Origin: an uncultured Clostridia bacterium
Lineage (GTDB): Bacteria > Bacillota > Clostridia > Lachnospirales > Anaerotignaceae
Assembly: GCA_945868505.1 (NCBI GenBank)
Contig: CAMBLO010000003.1
Location: 54,527-118,526, forward strand
Length of the DNA: 64,000 bases
Direction of reading: 5' to 3'
Shown: positions 43,785 through 52,472 of the stretch, piece by piece
Position numbering within the stretch: the first letter of the stretch is position 1
Layout of the letters: every line of letters starts with the position of its first letter
Notes under the pieces: generated by a model
The model's input: the letters and a program-made list of their open reading frames with translations, nothing else
Told to the model about the DNA's origin: nothing
Database searches by the model: none
Made by a program: the position numbers and the translations under genes

Positions 43785-43809
43785 CAAAAAAGACACCCTT
43801 CTGGGTGTC
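43785..43809 (-). terminator. Presumed original terminator of tRNA-fMet, left of the island
   Basis: Perfect 7-bp stem GACACCC / GGGTGTC with a TTCT loop and TTTTTTG on the minus strand. It lies 13 bp beyond the truncated tRNA copy, where the intact tRNA would have ended before the insertion. Confidence 0.8.
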
Positions 43810-43821
43810 CTTTTCCATTGC

Positions 43822-43864
43822 ATTGCGGAGACAGGATTTGAACCTGCGACCTCCGGGTTATGAG
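43822..43864 (-). repeat. attL: partial copy of tRNA-fMet
   Basis: These 43 bp are identical to 59276-59318. They hold the 3' half of tRNA-fMet on the minus strand, from the anticodon loop to the discriminator base. After 43864 the tRNA similarity ends sharply. Confidence 0.93.
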
Positions 43865-43993
43865 GCAGATTTATCTGCCTTGTATTCCGTCTTTTCTAAT
43901 CATCCATCGTTTCTTTTGCGCCGAAAAACGTTGATTTTCCGCCATTTCTGAAAACGCAGTACAAATTGGGAATATTGGAACAAAAGAATTTTC

Positions 43994-44021
43994 GTTAGAA
44001 AATTGTTAGAATGTGTTAGAA
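43994..44021 (+). repeat. Left integrase arm-type sites
   Basis: Three direct copies of GTTAGAA at 43994, 44005 and 44015 (spacing 11 and 10 bp, one helical turn), 130 bp inside attL. The same motif in the same orientation occurs twice near attR. Confidence 0.72.
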
Positions 44022-44041
44022 TAGATACCTGCCTTGTTTAA

Positions 44042-44845
44042 TCACTTTTTATATATACAGGTTTCATCTTTGTAAAGAAGTTGCCGTTTCACACATTTTT
44101 TCCAAAAATCAATTTTGAACCAATCTAAAACGAATTCTGGAAATGCGCTTAAAACAAATACCTTGCCATCAACTATGTACTCTTGTTGCTTATTATAAAT
44201 CGTGAGCGGTGTAATTTCTTTACGATAATCCTCGAAACTAATCATCTCATCTCTTTTAAATAAGCAACTAATACGCAAAACAAATATATTTATTATTTCT
44301 TGCCATATAATAAAATCATACTTTTTAATTTCTGCGTTGCAATTTGTAACACCTGTTTTTGTTTTGTATTTCGTTAAATCTTTGATTTGCCATTCACATG
44401 AAGTAAATGCACTACATTGTAGAGGAATGAAGTCTCTAACGGATTCAACCATCGGATAGCTAATATATAACTTCCCATATTCCGTTTCATTGTCAAATGT
44501 CTCAAGCATTTCTTTTAAAACATCTTCCCCATTAACACTTTCAGGCAAATTATTTTGATGACCATCATAGTCAAACAATAAAATAATGTCCGCAATATCA
44601 TTTCTCTCTATGCCTGTAAGAATATGTTTTGCCTGTTCATTTGACTCTTTTATTAACTCAATAATATCTGTATCAAAGTTATCTTCTTTCATTTTTTTCC
44701 ATAACATATAAATGTTTTGGCCTACCGGAAGGGAAATAATTTTGTATTCATCTTTCTTCAAGCAATGTTTCATTAAGTTATTAATAACTGTTATCTCTCT
44801 ATCTTCCCCTTCAACTACTATAGCTGAATAATTTTTTCCACTCAT
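44042..44845 (-). CDS. TOPRIM-like protein paired with an AAA ATPase (defence-type)
   Basis: A 267-residue protein I assign to a TOPRIM-like fold with moderate confidence. 'AIVVEGEDREITVINNLM' has the acidic strand-1 motif (E12, E14) and 'IILLFDYDGH' the DxD pair (D92, D94). 'LYISYPMVESVRDF' follows where RloB- and AriB-type proteins have a conserved NP..E or SYP..E motif. The start overlaps the stop of the AAA gene by 4 bp, so the two are co-translated. This AAA-plus-TOPRIM layout occurs in AbiL (RloA/RloB) and PARIS (AriA/AriB) anti-phage systems, where the TOPRIM protein is the toxic nuclease. Strongly AT-rich. The exact family is unsettled. Confidence 0.68.
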   Translation of the reverse strand: MSGKNYSAIVVEGEDREITVINNLMKHCLKKDEYKIISLPVGQNIYMLWKKMKEDNFDTDIIELIKESNEQAKHILTGIERNDIADIILLFDYDGHQNNLPESVNGEDVLKEMLETFDNETEYGKLYISYPMVESVRDFIPLQCSAFTSCEWQIKDLTKYKTKTGVTNCNAEIKKYDFIIWQEIINIFVLRISCLFKRDEMISFEDYRKEITPLTIYNKQQEYIVDGKVFVLSAFPEFVLDWFKIDFWKKCVKRQLLYKDETCIYKK

Positions 44846-45936
44846 CGAAATACACCCGCTTTATACATCTTTTGCAGATTATGTGCTTGCCTTATTTCTC
44901 TTTCCGTTAATTCAGGGATAGCTTTAATTCTGCTTTCATTAATAAAGAAATAGCAATCCGGACGCAACAAATCATTATTCATTAAATCTGTATTATGTGT
45001 CGACAAGAATATCTGATTGTCAAGTTCACTCAACATTTTAACAATATTTTCAGCTAACTCAAAATGGTAAAATGCATCAAATTCATCCACAAACACTAAA
45101 GAAGCTGATTTCATTTTAATATACCAATAATAAAATACTGCCAAAGAAATTGTCCCTGTAGAAGCCACAGAAAAAAGATTTGCTGAATCATTTTCATATT
45201 GACAATATAAATATTTTTTCTTTCCTTCCTCGGCTTCTATCAGATTGTATTCTATACCCTGGTTTTTCAAAAATTCCTGAAACTCATGTGTTTTTTTACT
45301 CTCAATAATACCATTAGATATACCTTCTGAACCAATGCTTAAACCTTGATAACCACGACTATCCAATGAATAAAATAACAACATTCTATCTACAAAATCA
45401 ACAAATTTTACAAAAGCATTATTTGTCGGATTATTTTCCAAAATAGCATTACTTTTTATATATTTTATTCTAGACAAACTGGTTTCACCAGTAAGATTTA
45501 ATGTTTCAGCACCCGCAAGACATATTCTTCCACTATTCTTTGTATAATCAAAATATACCATTTCGTTTCCGGATATAGAAAGTTTTTCTTCCAACAAGGT
45601 ATCTACATCCTCTTTTTTATACTCATATACGAGCTCAATTCCATCAAAATTAAAAACATATTCAAATTCTGCATAATGCTTTTTAGAATTTAAATTTAAA
45701 TAATAATCATATTTTTCATATAATTTCTGTTTATCTGTAAGGTGAAAAATAATATCAAATAATGCTAACCCTAAATTTGATTTACCGCTACCATTAGGCC
45801 CATAAATCAATCCTTTAGTAATACAACCATTAACAATAATATCACTATTAAATTCATAATTATTAGTTTTTAATAAATCCCAAGTCACCTTTTTCTCAAA
45901 ATTCTTAAAGTTTTCGACGCTGAATTTTGTTAACAA
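44842..45936 (-). CDS. AAA_15/RloA-like ABC-type ATPase (defence-type sensor)
   Basis: A 364-residue SMC/ABC-type ATPase. It has 'FSVENFKNFEKK' (typical start), Walker A 'GPNGSGKS' (46-53), an ABC signature-like 'SVASTGTIS' near 259, Walker B 'LVFVDEFDAF' with D284-E285, and the switch His in 'STHNTDLM' (H314). The C-terminal 'ELTEREIRQAHNLQKMYKAGVF' is characteristic of the AAA_15 group. I chose TTG at 45936, 7 nt after a GAGGTGAGG site; the open frame runs on to 46083, but that part has no ribosome site and is unlike the family. In related systems this protein senses phage and releases the TOPRIM partner encoded next to it. Confidence 0.82.
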   Translation of the reverse strand: MLTKFSVENFKNFEKKVTWDLLKTNNYEFNSDIIVNGCITKGLIYGPNGSGKSNLGLALFDIIFHLTDKQKLYEKYDYYLNLNSKKHYAEFEYVFNFDGIELVYEYKKEDVDTLLEEKLSISGNEMVYFDYTKNSGRICLAGAETLNLTGETSLSRIKYIKSNAILENNPTNNAFVKFVDFVDRMLLFYSLDSRGYQGLSIGSEGISNGIIESKKTHEFQEFLKNQGIEYNLIEAEEGKKKYLYCQYENDSANLFSVASTGTISLAVFYYWYIKMKSASLVFVDEFDAFYHFELAENIVKMLSELDNQIFLSTHNTDLMNNDLLRPDCYFFINESRIKAIPELTEREIRQAHNLQKMYKAGVFR

Positions 45937-46537
45937 TATCCTCACCTCTCTAAAACACAGTATTTGGGCATTTCCAAAAAGCCGCAGCCCGCATAAAATC
46001 GGATTCTTCTTTGAAAACAGAACAACAAATCCTAACAGGTTTGTGGTAAAACTGAGATAGCCAACAATAATTAACCATAACACAATATTTTTACGTTATT
46101 ATACCATGGCAATAATAGAAAGAATACCTCTTCCGTAATTTTTTTGCGACATCTTATTTAATGCATTTTTAATTCTATATTTTTAAATACACTAACGTTT
46201 TTAGGAGCATAAGATTGTCTCTACATGAACTCTACCATATCTAGCCCTTTTGACTTTTATGCTATTATAACCTCATAATGCCCAGAAAAATTTTCTATAT
46301 TCCATTCTAAACTCTATTATCTGTCTGATTAAAAGATACTAGAGTAAATCACGACATATTCCCTTTTAGATTTTAAAACAAAGAACATACATTCTCGATG
46401 TATCATTTAATTTACACAGATACAATGGTATTATCTAAAATATTAGAAATTTGTCAAAACATTATTCGCAACAACAAAAAAGCATTTCCACATTTCTTTT
46501 CATCTTTGTAAAAAATATAAATTTTAGCATCCTTCAT
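45937..46537. other. AT-rich intergenic stretch between the R-M and AAA genes
   Basis: Six hundred bases without a supported gene. A minus-strand TATAAT lies at 46098-46103 with a weak TATTCT 17 bp upstream, a possible promoter for the AAA-TOPRIM pair that would give a leader of about 150 nt. I see no clear hairpin terminator for the R-M gene. Confidence 0.45.
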
Positions 46538-49339
46538 TTATTTTGCCAACTCCTGATACATTTTCATTAGCTCCGCCACGCAGGCAGATTCAGATTTAAT
46601 ATCCCACACCTTGCCATAAGCCTCCCAAACCGCCTTGTCATTCATCTGATGGGCTTTTCTCAGTTCCGGTGGCATTGTAGATTCATCGTAAAGATCGGCT
46701 AAACTACTGTCAGGATAATGGTCACGAGCATCCAGAATCACCTGTGCTGTCTGCTCGATTTTGACTCTCTGGGCATCAGTAGGGGTAGGCCATGGAAAAT
46801 TGTTATAAACAATATCTTTAGAATAACGCCAATCACTTTTTAATCGTCCTCCAATGGCTCTTATCCATGCCATATGCACATTAGAGGTTAAAACACCAAA
46901 ATGATACAAATTTGCACCAAAAACACTAAACAAATTATTTCCAGGAATCATCCCATCATTGATAAATCCCATAGGCATATATCTTCTATTTGAGGAAGAA
47001 ACCAGTGGAATAGCAATATATGTAGCTTCTCTAAACTGTTTGCAGGGTCTGAATAAATGTGGCATATCTTTCAATTTAAAAGCATCACCAGTTTCAGGTG
47101 CTTCACTACGCCATTTTTGACAGGCAGTAACCCTTTCCATAATTCTAGGCAATTTTCTTAATTCGCTCGGCGAAATATTCACCAGCCACAGACAATATCT
47201 AGGAATATCATTTATAAATTCAACCCCCATAGAATATCTGCGAATCCATTTTTCAGCATTAGGTTCTTCTTTAAGCAATTCCGATTTCTCACTTTCGTTT
47301 AAAATCAAAAATCCATTATCTGTCGCTTGGAAACCTTTTGATATTTCCGGAACTTTACACAACGATTTTTTTCTACTTTCAATAAAAATATCACTTGAAT
47401 CAAGTAGATAACAATTTATGTTATTAGCTATTTTTGCTCTATCAGATGTGAATAACAAGCGTGGATTTTTATTTTCAGCAGAACTAAAACCAATAACCAC
47501 TACATGGACATGTGCTTTCAGACTCGCTTCGCTATCCCAGCGGAAAGTGCGGTATGCAAAATCAATATGAATACCAAATCGTTTATAAAGAGGTTTCCAT
47601 ACGCCTGCTACCTGTTCGCCTTGCGTAATGGAATTGGTAGAAACAAATGCTGTCCGAATTTTGGTTCCAACCATAAATTTTGCCGCTTTAAAATACCAGC
47701 CAGCCACATAGTCGATTTTACCTGCCGTTTTATATGGTTTCCCCTTTTCATCCATATAAATTGATAAAATGTCAGCTTTTTGTTCCGAAGATTGTAGGGA
47801 ATATCCCACGAAAGGCGGATTTCCCATAATATAATCCAACTCCTCTTTGGCTACCACTTCTTCCCAACCCAACCGCAGAGCGTTACCTTCTACGATATTG
47901 GCATAGCTTTTCAGGGGCAGGAAATCCAGATTCATATGTACTACATCTTCGGTTTCCTTCATCATCTGACTTTCCGCAATCCAAAGGGCTGTTCTTGCTA
48001 CCGTTACGGCAAAATCATTGATTTCAATGCCATAGAACTGCCCAATAGAAACCTGAATCGGATTTGCACTGCCTAACATCAACTGTCCTCCCAAAGTCCC
48101 CTTGCCCAATTCCACCAAGGCTTTCAGCACTTCATTTTCTAGGCGGCGCAGAGAAATATATGTTTCTGTTAAGAAATTGCCGGAACCGCAGGCAGGGTCA
48201 AGGAAGGTAAGTCCAGCCAGCTTTATCTGGAAGTCTTTCAGCTTTTTATCTCGGGTACGTTCAACTTTTGTTTCTTTGATACCTTCAAATTCTCTTTTCA
48301 AATCATTCAAAAATAGCGGGTCAATTACCTTATGGATATTTTCAATGCTGGTATAGTGCATCCCTCCAGACCTTCTCGTTTCCGGATTCAATGTGCTTTC
48401 AAATACAGCACCAAAAATAGTAGGGCTAATAGCAGACCAGTCAAAATCAGCACTTGCACGCTGTACAATCAAATCAACAATTGCATCGTCCAATCTTGGA
48501 ATAATAATATTTTCATCTTCAAACAGACCGCCGTTTACATAAGGAAACGCCGCCAAATCATCGTCCATATAAGGGTCACGGTCTTCCGGTTTTGTATCCA
48601 GAACTTTGAATAGGTCTATCAGTGCACGGCGCGCATCAATACCTTTATGCTTCTGCATATAATCATGGAATTTCCCATGACCACCAAAAATCCCCGCATC
48701 CTCCGCATACAGGCAAAATACCAAACGGACACAAAGGGCATTCAGGCTTTTCAATGTTTCTTCACTATCAGGGTCTTTATATTGTTTCAGCAGTGCATCA
48801 TACAGTACACCAACCAAATCCCCGGCCTTCAAAGATACTTCCATTTCTTTTTTGATGTTTTCGTTACCTGTATCTACAAGGAAATGCAGTCTATGATATT
48901 CCTTCTCCAAGTCTTTCAGCAAAATTATTTCCGCTTCATCGTTTGGTCGATTCATATCATGAATATGAAATTCTTGAAAATTACAAACGATAATCCAACG
49001 GGGATTTTTATCATGGGGCAGATATCCTGCATATCTACGTGCCTGCTGGAAAGGTGTCAGCATAGAATCATCAGATTGTTTATATCCTTTTTTCAGATTG
49101 ATGTCTTTCCCCTTTTGCTCAATCAGAACACGAGTTTCATTAATATAAGCATCGATATAGCTAGTATGGCTTAATTTTACAGGCACCTCAAACGCAATAT
49201 ATTTGTCAGGTTCTTCAACACCAAACACTCTCTGCAACAATGCCATCCAGAATGCCTGGGTATCCTGTTTTTCATCCCCACGATTATTCCAATCTACTAT
49301 GAATTGCTTCGCCGCTGCACGACGTTCTGCATCCGTCAT
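46538..49339 (-). CDS. MmeI-like single-chain restriction-modification enzyme (type IIG/IIL)
   Basis: A 933-residue protein combining nuclease, N6-adenine methyltransferase and target recognition. The N-terminal PD-(D/E)xK nuclease is seen as D63-x10-E74-Q75-K76 ('DAYINETRVLIEQK'), close to the D-x9-ExK of MmeI. A helical linker follows, then the SAM loop 'LDPACGSGNF' (381-389) and the catalytic 'NPPF' (507-510). The target recognition domain lies after about 600. The length agrees with MmeI-type enzymes (about 920). Such enzymes cut about 20 bp from an asymmetric site and protect the host by methylating one strand. All catalytic motifs are intact. GGAG lies before the ATG at 49339. The recognition site cannot be read off by eye. 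Confidence 0.9.
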   Translation of the reverse strand: MTDAERRAAAKQFIVDWNNRGDEKQDTQAFWMALLQRVFGVEEPDKYIAFEVPVKLSHTSYIDAYINETRVLIEQKGKDINLKKGYKQSDDSMLTPFQQARRYAGYLPHDKNPRWIIVCNFQEFHIHDMNRPNDEAEIILLKDLEKEYHRLHFLVDTGNENIKKEMEVSLKAGDLVGVLYDALLKQYKDPDSEETLKSLNALCVRLVFCLYAEDAGIFGGHGKFHDYMQKHKGIDARRALIDLFKVLDTKPEDRDPYMDDDLAAFPYVNGGLFEDENIIIPRLDDAIVDLIVQRASADFDWSAISPTIFGAVFESTLNPETRRSGGMHYTSIENIHKVIDPLFLNDLKREFEGIKETKVERTRDKKLKDFQIKLAGLTFLDPACGSGNFLTETYISLRRLENEVLKALVELGKGTLGGQLMLGSANPIQVSIGQFYGIEINDFAVTVARTALWIAESQMMKETEDVVHMNLDFLPLKSYANIVEGNALRLGWEEVVAKEELDYIMGNPPFVGYSLQSSEQKADILSIYMDEKGKPYKTAGKIDYVAGWYFKAAKFMVGTKIRTAFVSTNSITQGEQVAGVWKPLYKRFGIHIDFAYRTFRWDSEASLKAHVHVVVIGFSSAENKNPRLLFTSDRAKIANNINCYLLDSSDIFIESRKKSLCKVPEISKGFQATDNGFLILNESEKSELLKEEPNAEKWIRRYSMGVEFINDIPRYCLWLVNISPSELRKLPRIMERVTACQKWRSEAPETGDAFKLKDMPHLFRPCKQFREATYIAIPLVSSSNRRYMPMGFINDGMIPGNNLFSVFGANLYHFGVLTSNVHMAWIRAIGGRLKSDWRYSKDIVYNNFPWPTPTDAQRVKIEQTAQVILDARDHYPDSSLADLYDESTMPPELRKAHQMNDKAVWEAYGKVWDIKSESACVAELMKMYQELAK

Positions 49340-49685
49340 GGTGCTCCCTCCTTATTGTTCAATCTCATATTATTTTTAGAATAACATAGTCCCTTTGGTT
49401 TTTCCATACGGATTTCCCTTCTCATTAATCCTAAAGCCCCCCCTGTATAATCTCGGCTCACTTTTAAATCTTTTTCGCAAAAAACAAGTCCTGTTATAGA
49501 AGGAAGTGATTTCGTGGAAAAAGATTCGAACTTAATATCGAAAAACTCACAATAATGGCTGATGACAAATTCTTATATATAACACTGGAGTGAAAAAGAA
49601 ATTTTAAAATCGCATTTATAGATATCTTTAATGCTATAAATACCTACGTACCACATCTTTTGATAAAGAATAAAGCAACCACTAC
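49340..49685. other. Gene-free stretch upstream of the R-M gene
   Basis: AT-rich; short frames only. A plus-strand AAGGAAGTG followed by GTG opens a 13-codon frame near 49515 that I do not regard as a gene. Confidence 0.4.
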
Positions 49686-49730
49686 AAAAGGCATTACTAT
49701 ATACATTCAAACATAATAGTAATGCCTTTT
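49686..49730. terminator. Terminator of the SLOG gene
   Basis: Perfect 15-bp stem (49686-49700 with 49716-49730) around a 15-nt loop, 24 bp after the stop of the gene at 49754. Confidence 0.85.
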
Positions 49731-49753
49731 CCCCTTATCAAAAAGAGGTCTTC

Positions 49754-50215
49754 CTACCCCATAGGTTTTGCAAGATTTTTGATTATAAGAAGGTTTCTTG
49801 TTTCTCGTTTCTGTGCATACTCTAGTAATTTCCCCGAACCCCCTAAAAAATGTCTTACATAAGCAATCAAATGAGTGCTATATTCCACCATATATTGATT
49901 TGCTTTTACAATAGCAAAACGCTTTGGCACCTTCTCCATCCCTTCCGGATAATACGTTCCATCAAAACCATCTGGTGTTGGTATCGGCTGATTGAATGGA
50001 TGATACGGTAACAATAATGTCAACTTCACTTCTGGATGATGTTGCTTTGCTAATTTCACAGCTTGGGCTGCCATACTGTCAAACCTCCCGTAATGCCCCA
50101 CATAGAAATCTATCACACCATATTCAACGATATGCCGTTCAATCTCCTCCATCAGTAGTGGCAGTATGCTCTCTGGAGCATCCCTATGTCCTATGAAAAA
50201 ACATCTTTTTTCCAC
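49754..50215 (-). CDS. SLOG-domain protein (YspA/DUF1273-like)
   Basis: A 153-residue cytoplasmic protein with a Rossmann-like SLOG fold. The start 'CFFIGHRDAPESILPLL' is the family's nucleotide-binding edge. 'IDFYVGHYGRFDSMAAQAVKLAKQHHPEVKLTLLLPYHP' contains the central G(R/G)FD motif of the YpsA/YspA group. The late 'HLIAYVRHFLGGSGKLLEYAQKR' is the conserved (G)GS(G)K/T segment. SLOG proteins are thought to sense or process nucleotide-derived ligands and often lie in defence or conflict islands. It begins 115 bp from the divergent XRE gene. Confidence 0.83.
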   Translation of the reverse strand: MEKRCFFIGHRDAPESILPLLMEEIERHIVEYGVIDFYVGHYGRFDSMAAQAVKLAKQHHPEVKLTLLLPYHPFNQPIPTPDGFDGTYYPEGMEKVPKRFAIVKANQYMVEYSTHLIAYVRHFLGGSGKLLEYAQKRETRNLLIIKNLAKPMG

Positions 50216-50278
50216 TTCACATCATCTCCATCACTAAAATTCGCATTATTAACACGAGTATTGTAATGCAGTTAATGA

Positions 50279-50307
50279 GTTTAAGTCAATAATAACATTA
50301 CTTAAAC
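50279..50307. promoter_or_regulatory. Palindromic operator between the SLOG and XRE genes
   Basis: GTTTAAGT (50279-50286) and ACTTAAAC (50300-50307) are perfect inverted half-sites 13 bp apart, 24 bp ahead of the XRE start; likely autoregulation of the XRE protein. Confidence 0.65.
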
Positions 50308-50330
50308 TAATTCTATGAGGTGGTGTTGAC

Positions 50331-50672
50331 ATGGATGTAAAAAAAGATATCAATATAGAAATCGGTGCAAATATCAAACGGGAACGGGAAAAAGCAGGTC
50401 TGACACAAGACCAGCTTTCTGAAATGATTGGTCTCGGTTCCAAAAGTCTGTCTGCCATTGAACGGGGCACTGTTGGTATCTCTCTAACTGCTCTGCGCAG
50501 AGTATGTAACACCCTTTCTATCTCCAGCGATGCCATCCTATTCCCAAATGCACCTCAAAATGATATATCCAATTTGGCAAAACGGCTGCAGCGTCTGACC
50601 CCTGAACAATATGAAATCGCTAACAGTATCATGGGCAAGCTGTTGGAAGCATTTTCTCTTAAAAACAAATAA
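50331..50672 (+). CDS. XRE-family transcriptional regulator
   Basis: A 113-residue HTH_3 repressor ('IGANIKREREKAGLTQDQLSEMIGLGSKSLSAIERGTVGISLTALRRVCNTLSISSDAILF') with a short C-terminal helix pair. A perfect inverted repeat lies just upstream and a good terminator just downstream. It probably regulates itself and the divergent SLOG gene, or the whole island's left side. The start at 50331 follows GAGGTGG. Confidence 0.9.
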   Translation: MDVKKDINIEIGANIKREREKAGLTQDQLSEMIGLGSKSLSAIERGTVGISLTALRRVCNTLSISSDAILFPNAPQNDISNLAKRLQRLTPEQYEIANSIMGKLLEAFSLKNK

Positions 50673-50685
50673 ACGCATAACTACA

Positions 50686-50716
50686 AAAGCTGGGATTTTT
50701 CTCCCAGCTCTTTCTC
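50686..50716 (+). terminator. Terminator of the XRE gene
   Basis: Perfect 8-bp stem AGCTGGGA / TCCCAGCT followed by CTTTCTCT. Confidence 0.85.
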
Positions 50717-50784
50717 TATTTTCACCATTAGATTCTTTCTCAAGCCATTTCTTGATGCAACCAACAATCACTATGGTTTTCCTA

Positions 50785-51102
50785 TTACGCATCCAACAAT
50801 CCCAATATATATGCCTCCGCTCGCTCTTTTTGATGAGGTGTTAATCTTCGATATTTCACAAGCAATTCGCGTTCCTTTTCCTCTTCCGGTTTTACATTGA
50901 AGTAATTTTTCTGGTCTGTTCGCCCCAAAAGATAATCTACAGAAACGCGGAAGTATTCTGCCATCATGCAAAGCATCGGAATATCGGGCTCAGCCAGTCC
51001 CTTTTCGTACTTACTGATAGAAGCCTGAGATACATTCAATTCAAGGGCCAGCTTTTGTTGGCTAATTCTCTTTTCTTCCCGCAAAGCTTTCAATCGCAGC
51101 AT
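50785..51102 (-). CDS. Second XRE-family regulator
   Basis: A 105-residue HTH protein ('LRLKALREEKRISQQKLALELNVSQASISKYEKGLAEPDIPMLCMMAEYFRVSVDYLLG') with a C-terminal helix found in many phage and ICE repressors ('LTPHQKERAEAYILGLL'). The ATG at 51102 is 8 nt after GGAGGTG; a TTG at 51120 overlaps that site. It is divergent from the stalk-protein gene, which has a TTGTAT-17-TATAAT promoter in the shared gap, so it may control that gene. Confidence 0.9.
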   Translation of the reverse strand: MLRLKALREEKRISQQKLALELNVSQASISKYEKGLAEPDIPMLCMMAEYFRVSVDYLLGRTDQKNYFNVKPEEEKERELLVKYRRLTPHQKERAEAYILGLLDA

Positions 51103-51160
51103 GGCAAACACCTCCTGCAATTATTTTATTCTATACAAGAATATTTATAATTCTATATAG

Positions 51161-51189
51161 TTGTATATATAATTCATTTTTGTTATAAT
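51161..51189 (+). promoter_or_regulatory. Promoter of the secreted stalk protein
   Basis: TTGTAT (51161-51166), 17-nt spacer, TATAAT (51184-51189). CTATACAA and TTGTATA half-sites flank it and could be an operator. Confidence 0.65.
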
Positions 51190-51258
51190 CTATACTATAG
51201 AAGTGAATATCACTTTCAAAATGTATTTTTTACTTATTTTAAGAAAGAAGGGGTTTTT

Positions 51259-52428
51259 ATGAAGAAAAAATTAATCTGCTTTGCAACATCTATGATTATC
51301 GCAATGGGTACATGTGTACCTGCAATGGCCGCAGGGGTAACAGCAACCCCCAACAAAGCTTCTGTTTCGGTGGATGGCACACCCATTGCTATTGGGGCAT
51401 ATAACATCAATGGGTACAATTATTTCAAATTACGTGATGTTGCTGCCGCTTTGAATGGTACAGATGCAACTTTCTCTATTGAACACAATTCTGATTTTAT
51501 TTTTTTAAATAAAAAGGTGGCATATACTGCAACAGGAAAAGAATTAAAAGATACTGCACCAACAGCAGCAAAAACTGCAACAGAATCCCACCAATTCATT
51601 GTAGTAGGGACAAAAGAAGTTGATTTACACCCTTATCTGATTGATGGTTATAACTACTTCCAATTGAGAGAATTAGCACAGTATCTGGACTTTGATATAG
51701 CATGGGATAATACTGCAAAAGCAATCAATATTGTTACCAAGACCACTCCATCTTCAACTGATGAAGATGAAACAGCAGATGTGCAAAACCTGCAGAAACA
51801 GATTGATGATGCTAAGGCTAATGAAACAATCTATTTGGATGAAGAATATGCTGGTACTCCCGGTGATAAAATTTATATCAATAAGCCCCTTACAATCTGT
51901 GCAGATACCGTTACAAGACTAAAAAACATTACTTTTGTTATTAACACAGATGAAAAAGTTTCTTTATTTGGTCTGATTTTCGAAGGCAGCAAGTCTACAG
52001 AAAACGCTCTGCTGATTCAAAAAGCTGGTTCTGGTTCTTCTATTGAATACTGCATCTTCCAGAATTATCTGAGTGATGCTATTATCATTAATGAAATTGC
52101 TAATGGCGGAACATTTAATATTACAAATAATGAGTTTATGGAATTTGGTCTGGATAAGAAAAAAGTTGATGGTGCTATCACATTAGATGCACAGAAAGCC
52201 ATGGATGTAACCTATAATCTTGTAGAAAATCAATTCTATTTGAAAGAAGAAGTAGCAGATGAAAATACAATGGATGCTGCACTTACCACAACCGTTGCTA
52301 CAGACGGTACAGGCTTTTACAATAATACTTTTGTAAAATTTATCAATAACATGATTACAAAAGGTGAAAACTCTTATACAGTAGATATGTATTCTGATAT
52401 TCCAAATACAAATGTAACTCAGGAATAA
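51259..52428 (+). CDS. Secreted stalk-domain protein with a beta-helix-like C-terminus
   Basis: A 389-residue exported protein. The signal peptide ends in 'VPAMAA', with cleavage after about residue 25. Two copies of a copper-amine-oxidase-N-like 'stalk' motif follow ('IGAYNINGYNYFKLRDVAAAL' and 'LHPYLIDGYNYFQLRELAQYL'); such domains occur in Clostridial surface proteins and are not enzymes themselves. After a Thr/Asp-rich linker, residues 185-380 form repeated strand-turn units ('NEFMEFGLD', 'NQFYLKEE', 'NTFVKFINN') as in right-handed parallel beta-helices. No anchor is visible, so it may be released or bound through partners. Island cargo of unknown role. Confidence 0.75.
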   Translation: MKKKLICFATSMIIAMGTCVPAMAAGVTATPNKASVSVDGTPIAIGAYNINGYNYFKLRDVAAALNGTDATFSIEHNSDFIFLNKKVAYTATGKELKDTAPTAAKTATESHQFIVVGTKEVDLHPYLIDGYNYFQLRELAQYLDFDIAWDNTAKAINIVTKTTPSSTDEDETADVQNLQKQIDDAKANETIYLDEEYAGTPGDKIYINKPLTICADTVTRLKNITFVINTDEKVSLFGLIFEGSKSTENALLIQKAGSGSSIEYCIFQNYLSDAIIINEIANGGTFNITNNEFMEFGLDKKKVDGAITLDAQKAMDVTYNLVENQFYLKEEVADENTMDAALTTTVATDGTGFYNNTFVKFINNMITKGENSYTVDMYSDIPNTNVTQE

Positions 52429-52472
52429 TGATTCAAAAAACGATTCTTTTCCATTAGAAATGAGGGATTACT

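Noticed and set aside
43565..43951. Long open frames crossing attL
   Set aside because: They translate a tRNA fragment and structured DNA; the RQDLNLRPPGYE-type stretch is a well-known artefact of reading tRNA genes in the wrong frame.
45937..46083. N-terminal extension of the AAA ATPase with hydrophobic residues
   Set aside because: The family starts at the 'FSVENFKNF' segment and a GAGGTGAGG site lies just before the TTG at 45936; the extension has none.
49505..49560. Short plus-strand frame starting with GTG after AAGGAAGTG
   Set aside because: Only 13 codons before the stop, with no supporting context.
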